From assembly GCA_914767715.1 (NCBI GenBank), contig OU612067.1, positions 28,058,162 to 28,122,161 of the forward strand: a stretch of DNA of 64,000 nucleotides, read 5' to 3'. The position numbers and the translations under genes are program-made. Below, in pieces: positions 24,337-35,657 of this stretch. Within the stretch, counting starts at the first letter, position 1; each line of letters opens with the position of its first letter. The notes under the pieces are model-generated. The model searched no databases. It was not told the DNA's origin and was given only the letters and a program-made list of their open reading frames with translations. This DNA is from Membranipora membranacea. Its lineage: Eukaryota; Bryozoa; Gymnolaemata; Cheilostomatida; Membraniporidae.

Positions 24337-24994
24337 GTAAGTGTGATGTGGAAGACAAATTCTGTATAGACTTCATCAGTTAAAATAACAAGAATATTGA
24401 GAGAAAAAGAAAAATACTTGTCAGCTATCTCCATCTTCTCCCCCCCCCCCCAACAACCAGATAACCTAATGGCTAGGGCATAGATTTCGGATAATAAAAC
24501 TTGATGGTTGAAACTCACCGTCTTTTCTCCCCACAACCAGAGGACCCCTTGGAAGTAGATTCAAATTTAAAAGGCTAGATTGTCGATCTTTATTGCGTGA
24601 GAACTTATCAATGATACAAAAAGCAAGACAGAGATAGTGTATGGAATGGAGATTACTATGAGGCACAATGGTACTTAATTTTTCATGTTGTAAAAATCTA
24701 ACAATCTATTTCTCAAGTTACTCCAAAATTGCATTATTGGGTGCGCCCAGAATTTTTTTTTTCGTGTTTAAATTGATGAATTCATTACCTATTTTGTGTG
24801 TTGTTGGTGCTGCTCTGATGTTTTGATTCTTAAATATAAATTCTGTCAATACAATCATAATTAGAGCCATATCAGATGATTTCAATTGCACATCAGCAAA
24901 AGCATAGACAGAATAATCGAGATGTAGTGAACAAATATGTGTTAATGAGTAAATTTGTAAATTTTCCTACATGACATGAGTTTATTGTTTACAG
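24337..24994. other. Intron before E3 (empty site of foldback element 1)
   Basis: Colinear with 3046-3526 joined to 5946-6127. The single GTGCTGCT near 24815 marks the uninterrupted target of foldback element 1. It ends in the E3 acceptor TTGTTTACAG. The C-run near 24441 is shorter than in block A. Confidence 0.7.
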
Positions 24995-25132
24995 GATCAG
25001 CTCCCTAACAAGCCTAGAGAAGCTTGATGTATCATATAATCGTGACATCACATTACCTGATGAGTTATCTAATCTCAGATCTCTAAAAGAGCTGCATATC
25101 AGCGTGTGTGGTCTGAAAACCCTACCTGAATG
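24995..25132 (+). CDS. LRR cassette exon E3 (two 23-residue LRRs)
   Basis: Block B counterpart of E1: 138 bases between TTTACAG and GTGAGTTT, same phase. The repeats are LTSLEKLDVSYNRDITLPDE and LRSLKELHISVCGLKTLPEW. Compared with E1, eight codons differ in amino acid (A/S, L/Y, K/R, L/I, D/H, D/S, S/V, S/C) through 13 base changes, while only one codon differs silently. The changes cluster at the strand and loop positions of the two repeats. Confidence 0.9.
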
Positions 25133-26812
25133 GTGAGTTTACTTCCCTTTATATACCAATGCTGCTTCTGATGAACAGTAACTATTTTGTGAATTTTGAG
25201 TACTTCAAGTTTAATTTTCTGCTATAAATAAATTATATAGAATCTGTCCCTGAAGTTGTAACTGCTGAATGATGAGGTAAAATATTAATGTGACTCCGAG
25301 TTGCCTTTTTTCCAGGCGTCCGTGTTCCAGTGATCGTATTATATTTAGACCTTTTCGTGACTCATTTTAGTGTTAAAAAGTTTAATTTTCTGGTTAGGTA
25401 AGGTGCATTTTGCGTGCATGTTTTATGGATACATCGTAACCTCTTTAAAAACTGTCCTGTTGTGTGATGTATAAATGTGTGCAGAAATCTGTCATCAGTA
25501 TGACAAGAATGATGAGCAATTCACTCTGATTAGTAAGACAATTTCCCGATAATAATAATAAATATTATTTCTGGTTGAAATATAAAGCTACCTTGAAGTT
25601 TGAAAATGAAATAACTGCGGTAACAGACCCAACGCAATTGCTAGCAATTTGTGTTCTTGGAATCAAGAGCTAATATAAATAAAATAACGTAGAAACCCAC
25701 ACTTCAGTACTCTGAATTAAATGCTCTGAATTTAATGTCAACAAAAATTTGGTACAGATAATACTTAATACTTTTTACAAATTAATTAAAATTTATAACA
25801 AATGTAACAGATTTTAAAAACTTTGCATTCACTTAAAAAACAATTGTTGGCAATTGTTGAATTTCTATGAAATTTTCCCCCATTGTTTTCATAAAGGAAT
25901 CAAAATATTTTGAATGCCCCCGCCCTAGAAATGCATTCCTGTGATTGTAATTCTGCGCTGAATTATTATCCTAATTAAGAGAAATTTTTAACATCTTTTT
26001 GGTATTTTGCTATGAAGAAATATTGTAAATTTGGAGTAGCAAACTTTCTATAGAAAGTAAGTAAAAGCATGAGTCAATGTTTACATGTTTCTGGTTGGTA
26101 ATATATATATATTAGCAAAGACAGATGTTTTTTTTGCAATAACTGTGAGTTAGATTCATGCAGCAACAAAGAATGCGATAAAAATGTGGTTTGGGAGAGA
26201 AGTAAACTTTCACTCTTTTATAGCAGAGCATGGAAGCAAAGAATAATGGTCAATATATATTCCCTTCCCTCCTAATGATTGATTTCTATCATACTAGTTC
26301 TAGTTGACATTTCTTGTGTTGAACTTATTACTAATTCTAGCGCATTTTATTAAAGATGACATGTTCACTTTTCACTCTAAGATCAAAACCGAAGAAAAAA
26401 TATAAAATCATGAGTCGTCTTACTCTGACATGAGAAAACCCTTGACTTGTGAAAGAACAGAGTTGTAAACAAATCTGTATATTATATGGAGCATTACATT
26501 ACATTTAAATTATGAGTTGTTTCCATGTGAAAAGATAAGGGAGAGGGGATGTGTAAGGTTATAGTAGCAAACAGCTTTGTTTTCTATAAATAGGTGAAGG
26601 GCCTGAGTCTGCCTGACGATTAACTTTCACTGTGACAATATAATACAATGAATGGGATCGATATAAGTATTATCTCCAGCATGAGCATCAATATGATTTT
26701 TAATGTATATATTAAAACAAATATTTATATATTATATAACCCATCATTATAATTGCGCTAAATCTATATTATAGGATTTGTTTCTTCTTTGACAACGGGC
26801 AACCGAACCATC
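25133..26812. other. Intron after E3
   Basis: Colinear with 6266-7482, but retains about 450 bases (about 25410-25890) that block A's first copy has lost and that resemble 8360-8750. Identity with block A rises sharply from about 26200 onward. No exon recognised. Confidence 0.6.
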
Positions 26813-27412
26813 CGAAATACGTTGTTAATACTGACAAGAAAGAAAAACATGGAAATATCAGATCTCTGTTGTATAAAAAGTTTTTTAGAATAGTATATTA
26901 TTAAGTGTATGTATGAGATGTCTTAAAAAGCTGTCTCTACCCCATGTACCCCGATATTTAATGGTGCGGTAGCGACCTGAGGGGCATTTAGTAAGAAAGT
27001 CATTGATAAAGTGCACTTCATCGTCTATGTACCGTAGTACAAGTGTCTTGATCTGGTTGGCCACCAGAGCATCTATATCGGGGTGCTCAATCCCTAACTT
27101 GGCAGCATCTTTAAATATTTTGCGTAAGGACTTCTTGTCGCTTGCATGGATGCTTGTCAAAAGTATGGGGAGACAGTAAGTGGTGAGGGATACAATAAAA
27201 CTCTTGAATAACATATGAGAAAGGGGCTTTGAGTTATAGTATACAAAATTTTTCACAATATACATGCGTTGAGATGCAGTAGTCACTATGGATTGCACAT
27301 GATCATGATAGCGGAGTTTATCGTCAACAGTAACACCAAGGTATTTTACTTTGTCACAAAAATCAACTTCCGTGCCGTTAAGGATAAGAGTAGGGGTAAT
27401 GGGCCTAGCAAG
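26813..27412 (-). mobile_element. LINE C fragment, copy 2
   Basis: Same 600-base fragment as 7483-8082, with the same boundaries on both sides. I find one base difference, which changes one Glu to Val in the minus-strand frame (EEH to EVH). It has the post-palm VKYLGVTVDDKL signature and no palm, and is inactive. Confidence 0.85.
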
Positions 27413-27419
27413 CTGAATG
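27413..27419 (+). pseudogene. Remnant of an E1-type LRR exon, block B
   Basis: CTGAATG plus the donor GTGAGTTTAC, abutting LINE C exactly as at 8083-8089. The replacement of the cassette therefore preceded the A/B duplication. Confidence 0.65.
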
Positions 27420-28833
27420 GTGAGTTTACTTCCCTTCATATACCAATGCTGCTTCTGATGAACAGTAACTATTTTGTGAATTTTGAGTACTTCAAGTGTT
27501 ATTTTCTGCTATAAATAATTATATAGAATCTGACCCTGAAGTTGTAACTGCTGAATGATGAGGTAAAATATTAATGTGACTCTGAGTTGCCTTTATTCCA
27601 GGCGTCCGTGTTCCAGTGATAGTATTACATTTAGACCTTTTCGTGACTAATTTTGGTGTAAAAAAGTTTAATTTACTGGTTAGGTAAGGTGCATTTTGCG
27701 TGCATGTCTTATGGATACTCGTAACCTCTTTAAAAACTGTCCGAAATATAAAGCTACCTTGAAGTTTGAAAGTGAAATAACTGCGGTAACAGATCCTACG
27801 CAATTGCTAGCAATTTGTGTTCTTGGAATCAAGAGGTAATATAAATAAAATAATGTAGAAACCCAAACTTCAGTACTCTGAATTAAATGCTCTGAATTTA
27901 ATGTACACAAAAATTTGTTACAGATAATACTTAGTATAAGCTTTTTACAAATTAATTCAAATTTATGACAAATGTTACAGATTTTGAAAACTTTGCATTA
28001 CTTAATAATCAATTGTTGGCAATTGTTGAATTTCTGAGAAATTTTCGGCGAGAGTTTTCATAATGGAATCAAAATATTATGAACGCCCCCGCCCTAGAAA
28101 TGCATTCCTGTGGTTGTAATTCTGCACTTTATTATTATCTTAATTAAGAGAAATTGTTATCGGTAACATCTTTTTGGTATTCTGCTATGAAGAAACATTG
28201 TAAATTTGGAGTAGCAAACATTCTATAAAAAATAAATGAAAGCATGGGTCAATGTTACATGTCTCTGGTTGTAATATATATATACGAGCAAACACAGATG
28301 TGGTTTTTTTTTGCAACAACTGTGAGTTAGATTCATGCAACAACAAAAAATGCAATAAAAATGTGGTTTGGGAGAGGAGTAAACTTTCACTCTTTTATAG
28401 CAGAGCATGGAATGGAAGCAAATAATAATGGTCAATATATATTCCCTTCCCTCCGTTATTGATTGATTTCTATCATACTAGTTCTAGTTGACATTTCTTG
28501 TGTTGAACTTATTACTAATTCTAGTGCATTTTATTAAAGATGACATGTTCACTTTTCACTCTAAGATCAAAACCGAAGAAAAAATATAAAATCTTGAGTC
28601 GTCTTACTTTGACATGAGAGAACCCTTGACATGTGAATGGACAGAGTTGTAAAGAAATCTGTATTTTATATGGAGCATTACATATTTATGATCATTTGTC
28701 AGAATTGGAGAATTTACTTTCTTGCCCTCCTTTTGCTGGATATAGGATAGATGACATTGCATTTAGTATCCCGCAATGCAGTATTCTGGTATTAACAGCA
28801 ATAAGAGCTTATACTGGATTGATCTGACCCACT
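27420..28833. other. Second copy of the E1-type intron, block B
   Basis: Nearly identical to 8090-9504. No gene seen. Confidence 0.65.
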
Positions 28834-29850
28834 TAGAGGTACAATATGTTGGGCCAAGTTAGTTGACATGTTCACATTAGTTAGTTAGTTTGCGCCGGGG
28901 TAGGCTGCACCTAACTGGTGCTCTTTTAATTTAGTTGATTACGCTGTTAAAATCTTGGACTATAACTCAGAAAACATACGTGCGAATAGATATTGACGCT
29001 GCCGATCCACTCATATAATATGTCGGAAAATCGTACTAGCTATAGCAGAGCAGATATACTCAACTTGAATAACTGCGACAGCAATGGATTTCAAATTATC
29101 AACAAACAGATCTTACACATTATATCTCAAACTAGTGCGATTAAAGGATTATGCACTAAGAATGGATTACACTCAAAGAAAACTAAGCAAGGCTGCAGAG
29201 CTGGCAAACATAAAACTAGACATATCACTCAACAATCGACACCAGATCCAATACCTGCACCGAGTGCTAAGAAAACCTCACAGAGCCATCCTGTTGTTCG
29301 ATTCATAAACTGCAGGTCACTTAATAACAACAACATTCCAGTACCGCTAATAAAGAAAAAAAATGTCACCCACACACCCAGCCTGCTCTATACTAATTGC
29401 AGGTCGTTAAACACTTGGAAACTTGCAGAATTGGAGGCTTATGCTGAAATACACAAACCAAGCATTATTTGTCTAACAGAGACATGGCTTAACGATGACA
29501 AACAGCAAACTGTTAACATCAATGGATATAAAACCCAATTTTGCCACAGGAAAAATAGAAATAGGAGGCGGTAGGGATTTTCTTGCATGACCATCTCGAT
29601 GCAACAACTATATCCTCAGAAACATCCAGCACTTTCTCTGCACTCCGGGCAAAAATAAACATCAAATCCTACTCTCCTATTATAGTTGGCTGTTTGTACC
29701 ATCCACCTAATGTTGAGCAGTCAAAAACACAACACTACCTGTCGACTACGCTACTGAAATTGCATAACAAGTACCAAACGCCAAGATTCCTCATAAATGG
29801 TCATTTTAATAAATTACCTGTGGAAGATCTATTGGAACAGTTCAACCTAC

Positions 29851-29858
29851 ATGACCTG
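29851..29858. repeat. Target-site duplication of hAT-like element 1 (left)
   Basis: ATGACCTG here and at 30405-30412. LINE A copy 1 has a single ATGACCTG at the homologous place (about 10521-10528). Confidence 0.9.
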
Positions 29859-30404
29859 CAGTGGCGTATATTAGCACTCACGGCCCACGGAAATCAGTGA
29901 GTGACTGAATAGCTCAGTATGTAGAGCAGTGTGTAGAGCAGTGTGTAGAGCGTCCGCTTAGCAATCACTGCTAATAAGATTGTTGTGGGTTCGAATCCCA
30001 TCAAGATCAGTTTTTTTTCAAATGGGTGCTTTATAACTGGAGCATTTTTACCGTCATCTTCTACTGCTATTGAGTTGTTTTCTGAAAGTACCCAACAGCT
30101 CAGTGAGCTATTGAAATACCTCTCTGCTTGCACTTTTTTGCTACCGATATGCAAAAATTTCCGTGGTGGGAGGGCGCTTAGGCGCCCCTCCCACACCCTC
30201 CCCGCCACGCCTACGGCGTGTAGATTGGGCTGTGCCCGATCATTATGCTCATCTCTAAAAAGTCAGTGAGTGAAATTTTTTAGAATATACGCCCCTCCCA
30301 CACCCTCCCCGCCACGCCTACGGCGTGTGGATCGGGCTGCGCCCAATTATTATGCTCATCTCTGAAAAGTCAGTGAGTGAATTTTTTTAGAATATACGCC
30401 CCTG
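29859..30404 (+). mobile_element. hAT-like non-autonomous element 1 carrying a tRNA-like promoter (546 bp)
   Basis: The ends CAGTGGCGTATATT and AATATACGCCCCTG are inverted repeats with one mismatch, flanked by an 8-bp target duplication. CAGNG-type ends with 8-bp duplications are the hallmark of hAT transposons. Inside is a tRNA-like promoter: A-box TAGCTCAGTATGTAG (about 29911) and B-box GGTTCGAATCC (about 29988-29998). Between them the phrase GTGTGTAGAGCA is repeated, enlarging the arm. The 3' quarter is duplicated: a GC-rich hairpin block (CGCCACGCCTACGGCGTG) and the right end occur twice, at about 30172-30292 and 30293-30404. No transposase. Confidence 0.85.
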
Positions 30405-31183
30405 ATGACCTGGTTACTGGTTCCCTACTCGAGAAACCAACAAACTAGACCTTGTGTTAACCGATGTAGAGGAATACAATGCAGCTGCAAAGTTATCTCC
30501 ACTCGGCGACAATGAGCACTGCTGTGTACTCATGAAAGGACAGCCAGCAAAACGCAAACGTTATATCCCAGTAAAAATACGCCTCATCACTCTAGGTCGC
30601 AAGAATGAGTTTCTGGTATCATTATCACAACATGATTGGAGTAATGTTCTCAACGAGCAAAATGTTCACCAAGAGGCTGTTAATCTGCACGAATCTATCG
30701 ATCAGCTCCTTGATAAACATTGTCCAGTACCAGATTAAAAAACAGCTACAGGACAAGCCGCCCTGGATAACTGCAGACATTGAGAAAACCATCGCAGCCG
30801 GGGACAAAGCATACAACAAAGGCAGTTCTGGTTACAAGCAGCTCAAGTCGACGGTTTAGCAAATGATTAGAACTAGCAAGAAGAAGTTTGTAGGCAAACA
30901 GCTGAATGACAACAAAAATGCTAAAAAGTGGTGGGCAACTGTATAAAAACTCACAACCAACAACCAAAACAGCCATTCAACCAATCCAACAACATGCATA
31001 GAAGATAAATGCCTATCTGACTGTGATGTAGCCAAAAATCTCAATACATGCTTCAAGAGCGTTGGGGGAGAAGCAAGACAAGAATCCCTACCTGACACAC
31101 CATCGTCACATACTCCTCTACAACACACGCTCAGTAAAATCGACCATACCAAGGCATGTAACACTCTAGATTCTCCATCCTGG

Positions 31184-32180
31184 GTGTCAAAAGACGGACG
31201 TGAAGACCTGTGTATTCCGGTACATCACATAATCAACACAATGCTAGACTGTGGGGAATATCCGGATATCTGGAAGAGTACAGAAGTAAAACCACTGCCT
31301 AAAACCAAACAGCCTAGCAAATACAAAGATTATCGGCCTGTATCCTTGCTATTCCATCTCGGAAAACTGGCCGAACAAATTATGATCAACAAAATGCGAA
31401 GCAATCTGCAGGAAATAATTGAGCCAACACAGTATGCATATCAGGAGAAAGTAGGCACCATTGATGCAATACTCCAGCTTGTTGATGACATAACAGCAGA
31501 TCTCGACAAACTCCAAACCAAGTATATCCAGCTAGCGTCTTTGGACTTTTCCAAAGCCTTTGATCGGCTGCAACCATCCATAGTACTGCAGAAAATGAAC
31601 AACCACAACTTCCACCCTCAGATTATCAGACTCATCGCAGACTTCCTGAAAATACGCAAGCAGTTTCTGAAATTCAACAGCTCCTCTTCCAAATACATTG
31701 ACATCAATGTTGGAGCTCCACAGGGCACAAAACTCGGGCCAATATTGTGGCCTATATACATTAACAATCTCTTTGTTCCCCAGTTCAAAACTGTCAAGTA
31801 TGCAGATGATAGCACTTTCTATTTAAGAGTTAGCGACCCTGATAGTCAATCAATTGTGCCAGCCATTCAACAGACCGCTCTATGGTCAGCAACCAATCAC
31901 ATGCTCCTAAATGCTGACAAGACTGTCATTATGAATATTTATTTGAATTATTTACAAGAACACCGAAATCCAGTATTTTATGAAAATAGTAGCATCAATC
32001 CCTCCCAGGTGATGAAGTTTTTAGGCATCTACATTGATGACCACTTGACTTTTATTCCACATGTTAATACTATAATCAAAAGATGCAACTTTAAGACGTT
32101 ATTTTTAATGAGACAACTCCAAAAATTGGGAATGTCCTCAACTGGCTTATGTGATTTTTACTGTACAAATATTAGATCAG
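31184..32180 (+). pseudogene. LINE A reverse transcriptase domain, copy 2
   Basis: The same reverse transcriptase core as copy 1, with LDFSKAFDRL, GAPQGTKLGPILW and KYADDSTFY all present, differing from copy 1 at only a few residues (for example I/V in RPISLL, R/S in FNRSSS, A/V in LRASDP). The frame again reads into LINE B and stops at 32206. Confidence 0.85.
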
Positions 32181-32183
32181 ATA

Positions 32184-32330
32184 TACCTTTCAAAGAGACA
32201 AACTGATGATGACTTTTGAGGAACGATTTGATAATCTGAAGTGATAAACCATTAATATTGAATGTGTTTAGCTTACAGTCGAAAGCTTTGCTGAAATCGA
32301 AAAAGTTCTCAACGACATATTTTACCATTT
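32184..32330 (-). mobile_element. LINE B fragment, copy 2
   Basis: Same motif A piece and the same junction with LINE A as at 12302. Limit on the right approximate. Confidence 0.7.
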
Positions 32331-33576
32331 TCTAAACCATCTAAACCATATTCATTCTTCTAAAAATCTACATTCTAAAAATCTAAAAAACCATAAATCA
32401 TTCATCTAAACCATATCAAGTGAAATGAATTTAAAATAAATGACTATCTATTTTTATTAAAATTTTTATACACCTGTCCAGTGAAAGATACAACATGCTT
32501 AGGCTCCACAACGTCTTATAATTGTTTAATTTGAAATCCCTTGGGTCCTTGTATTTGTTCTCCCTCGCCATCAGATCCAAAATCGGCATCCAAAATCAAT
32601 AAAAAGCTCTACTTATAATCAGGGAATGTACTTTGAAAGCGTCATAAAGTTGTTTTTTTTTATTGAGTTTAGTGTTAAAAACTTAAATTTTCTGAAAATG
32701 GGGTGATGAATTTTGTGAGCCTGTTTTTTAAAGTCTGCCCAGTCTTGTGATAAGGCTAAGAAAACGCTGTTGTGTTCAGAATCCTATGTATCCAGTCCTA
32801 TCATATATTTGGCCGAGAATAGCTTTTAATATGATAAGAATGATGTAATTTACACTCTAATGGCATAGTGTCCCGATAGGAATTATTTCAGGTCGAAATG
32901 ATTAAACTACTGTACTTGACCCAACACTATTGAGAGCAATTTGTATTCTTGAGAAATTAAGAGCTAAATATAAATACAGTTGAGAAACCCACACATCAGC
33001 ACGCTTAACTAGTTTCTGCACTTGAGTGATTTGTGACAGGATTTACGTGTTGAGGTGTATATTTGCTCGTAAAATTGAAATCAAATAACAGTTCAATTAC
33101 TTTGAGAAATCAATTCAAGGTTCAATCACTTTGTGATGACAGAAAGATAACAATTGGTAAATAGATAATATGTAAAAGGTGCATCGATTAAATCGTAAAT
33201 GTGTAATAGCATATTAAGTATAACAGATAAATATTCATTGCAAACATACCTTTCCATCTGTGTCACTCTGATTTGAGTACAAAAAACATAATCCTTCTAC
33301 ATCAATATTATTTAACAAATTTTACTCTCACATCCAGGGCTAGACGACCTGGCCCCAAGCACTGCTTGTATCACTGCGCCCCAAAATTATGATGTGGAGA
33401 TGATGTGCCAGTATGCGCTGGTCCCCAAATATGGTCATGGTTTTAACCCTTATTAGGAAACAGCACACGCACAAACTAGATGAATAGATATGCAATGAGG
33501 GTGAATGATGATAAGTTTACCAGGGGTGGTAAACGCATGCAAAGCATTCCAGAAACATGCGCACAACTCCCCGCAG
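32331..33576. other. Intron repeats, block B
   Basis: Nearly identical to 12446-13680. No gene seen. Confidence 0.6.
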
Positions 33577-34327
33577 CTACACGCCCACTGTGAACCCTCA
33601 GGTTTTCCAATCAACTTTTAGTTTGGCTGGGTATGAGTAGTATCAGATTGTGGATAGGGTGCTGGTACACTTGCCCTGACGAAGTCTTCAGCTCCACCTA
33701 CCTGACCAGGCTGTCTGGGCTCTCTATACCCTTGAGGATTCTGGCAAGTCTCCATTCACATCTTGGTGTATACTCCTCCTTCAGGAGTACCACGTCGCCT
33801 TTCTGTTTGGTTTTGTCTCATTCCACTTGGATCTGGTTTGAAGTGTTCGTAAATACTCCAGCTTCCATCTACTCCAGAACTGCTCCGCCAAATACTGTAT
33901 TCTTCTCCATCGCTTTCTGCTGTAGATGTCTGGTTCCTCAAACTTTCCTGGTGGCGGATCTAGACCTTTGTGTTTCATCGTCAGTAGATTATTTGGTGTC
34001 AGAGGGAGAGGCTCACTGGATGAGTTTTTGCTGGGTTGTTGAGTAGTAAGAGCCCTCGAGTTGATTATGTACATGCATTCTTACATTAATGTAAGTAAGC
34101 TTGATGAATCCAGCCAAGTAGACTTCCTCTCGCAAAGAATACCATGCAGCACATTCCTAACTGTACGGATAAAGCGTTCCCATGCGCCTCCCATGTGACT
34201 GGCATACGGAACGTTGAAGCTGAAGGTGCTGTGACGGGATTCCAGAAATTTCTTCATCTCTCATGTGGACAGTACATCTAATCCTTTCTGGAGCTCATTC
34301 TCGGCACCGACGAAGTTTGTACCTCTG
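33577..34327 (-). mobile_element. BEL/Pao retrotransposon remnant 1 (integrase end and C-terminal domain)
   Basis: On the minus strand, broken frames encode the end of a BEL/Pao integrase (VPYASHMGGAWERFIRTV region, antisense near 34180-34230), the INSRALTT segment, and LLTMKHKGLDPPPGKFEEPD followed by YSRKRWRRIQY. These are characteristic of the region after the integrase core in BEL/Pao polyproteins. Several frameshifts are present. The first half of the element is missing; the right edge joins GACCAAGAGATCATG, which at 16553 stands alone. No LTR recognised. The plus-strand frame at 33633-34046 is its shadow. Confidence 0.8.
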
Positions 34328-35519
34328 TGACCAAGAGATCATGTGTGTGGTCTCATCCGAAGAGTGTGTGGAGTGCATATTTAAAAGAGCACCACTTTAA
34401 GGTGGCCGCGTGAGACTACTAGTTTCTGCTGGCTGGAATGAATACTGAGAGAGATCACTGAGTCTGAAAACAAAATTAAATATAATTAATCATGAGATTT
34501 GCCAGACTTTCTGCCTGCATGAATAAAATCGTGATCAATTGTGAAATTTATGAGAAAAAGATGCTTTTGTATTAAAATCTGAAGTTTTGACGATTTTTTG
34601 CATCCTTAAAGTAAGCCCACTTTGTTTTTGCATCATCGGATATATGTTGAAGCACGCTCAACTTAAATTTCACCATAGTTTGATTTTGCCTCACCTTTTT
34701 ATCCCTTGATACTCCAATAAATTATTTGTCTGCTGTTGTCCTGTAGCTGTGTATGTAATATAGGGTATGTTAATTTCCCCATATGCACTGCACTTGTGTT
34801 TTCAGTAAGTTACATATAGATAAACTGGATGAGGAATGATATAAACCAGTATTAATCTTTCCTGAAAATGATTTTATGAATTATACCCCCATGACAAGTG
34901 TGAAGATAACTCCTGATATGTATAAGAACACGTCTTATTTTCATGAGTACATAACATGTTATACCGTGTGTGCGTGCGGATTTATTATCTTTGAAGCCCT
35001 TTATTACTCGGCTTAAAAGTTATTAGGGTAGATAGATAAGTTAATGCTATGTTCTGACTATAAAGGCATTGAAGACTTTAATCCTTGTTCAATTTTCTTT
35101 TAGAAGGACCAAGGCAATATATAGTCTGGAAGCTAGTTCTGCAGTAGTTACTTAAGTGGTAGCATATTGTGCTTGTACAGTACTAGATTCTGATACCTCA
35201 CAGATGCCATTGATGAAAAGGGGAGGGGGCATTTCCTAATGCTTCACATAATTTTAACCCATAAGTGCTGTGACTTTTTTCAGTGTCAAAATATTTCATA
35301 ATTACTGTACTCCTAGCTGCAGTATTATCTCCAACATGAGCATCAATATGATTTTTAATGTAAATATTAAAATAAATATTTATATATTATATTACCCATC
35401 ATTATAATTGCGCTCAATCTATATAATAGGAATTGTTTCTTCTTTGACAACGGGCAACCGAACCATCTTATTTGATACTACATATCGTTAGTTTGAAACG
35501 CTGTGTGTATTTTTGACAG
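34328..35519. other. Intron before E4
   Basis: First part colinear with 16555-17560. The last 180 bases (about 35330-35519) are the common acceptor-side intron also found before E5, E7 and E8. No other feature. Confidence 0.6.
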
Positions 35520-35657
35520 GATATGCTCACTGAAAAAGGTTGAGACATTAGATGTATCAAACAACCAGCTAAACTCTCTACCTGATCAGATCGGGAGGCT
35601 CACTGCTCTGAAGAAGTTGATAGTGTGTGAGAATGAGCTGGAGAGGCTGCCTGACTC
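35520..35657 (+). CDS. LRR cassette exon E4 (two 23-residue LRRs)
   Basis: 138 bases between TTTTTGACAG and GTAAGTTAG, same phase as the others. Repeats: LKKVETLDVSNNQLNSLPDQ and LTALKKLIVCENELERLPDS. It differs from E6 at nine bases in eight codons, and every one changes the amino acid. The second repeat's strand (LIVCENEL) contrasts with LLVYRNKL in E6 and IYVGRNKL in E7, including a charge reversal. Confidence 0.9.

Larger units (their letters stand above)
28834..32180 (+). mobile_element. LINE A copy 2, interrupted by a hAT-like element
   Basis: Same structure, truncation point (TAGATCAG) and frameshifts as copy 1. The endonuclease part is split at ATGACCTG by the 546-bp insertion at 29859-30404. 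Before it lie 28993-29574 (N-terminal and first endonuclease motifs) and 29583-29858; after it lie 30413-30738 (endonuclease end, GDNEHCCVL) and the reverse transcriptase. Its shared frameshifts show that copy 1 and copy 2 descend from one dead insertion duplicated with the block, not two retrotranspositions. Confidence 0.85.

Noticed and set aside
29894-30208. 104-residue minus-strand frame with a counterpart at 47625-47894
   Set aside because: It lies wholly in the hAT-like elements and spans the antisense of the tRNA-like region; no known domain, frame starts vary.
33633-34046. 137-residue plus-strand frame
   Set aside because: Antisense shadow of BEL/Pao remnant 1, whose minus-strand frames have recognisable integrase-end motifs. 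The same applies to plus-strand frames at 53946-54260, 54639-54923 and 54875-55202.
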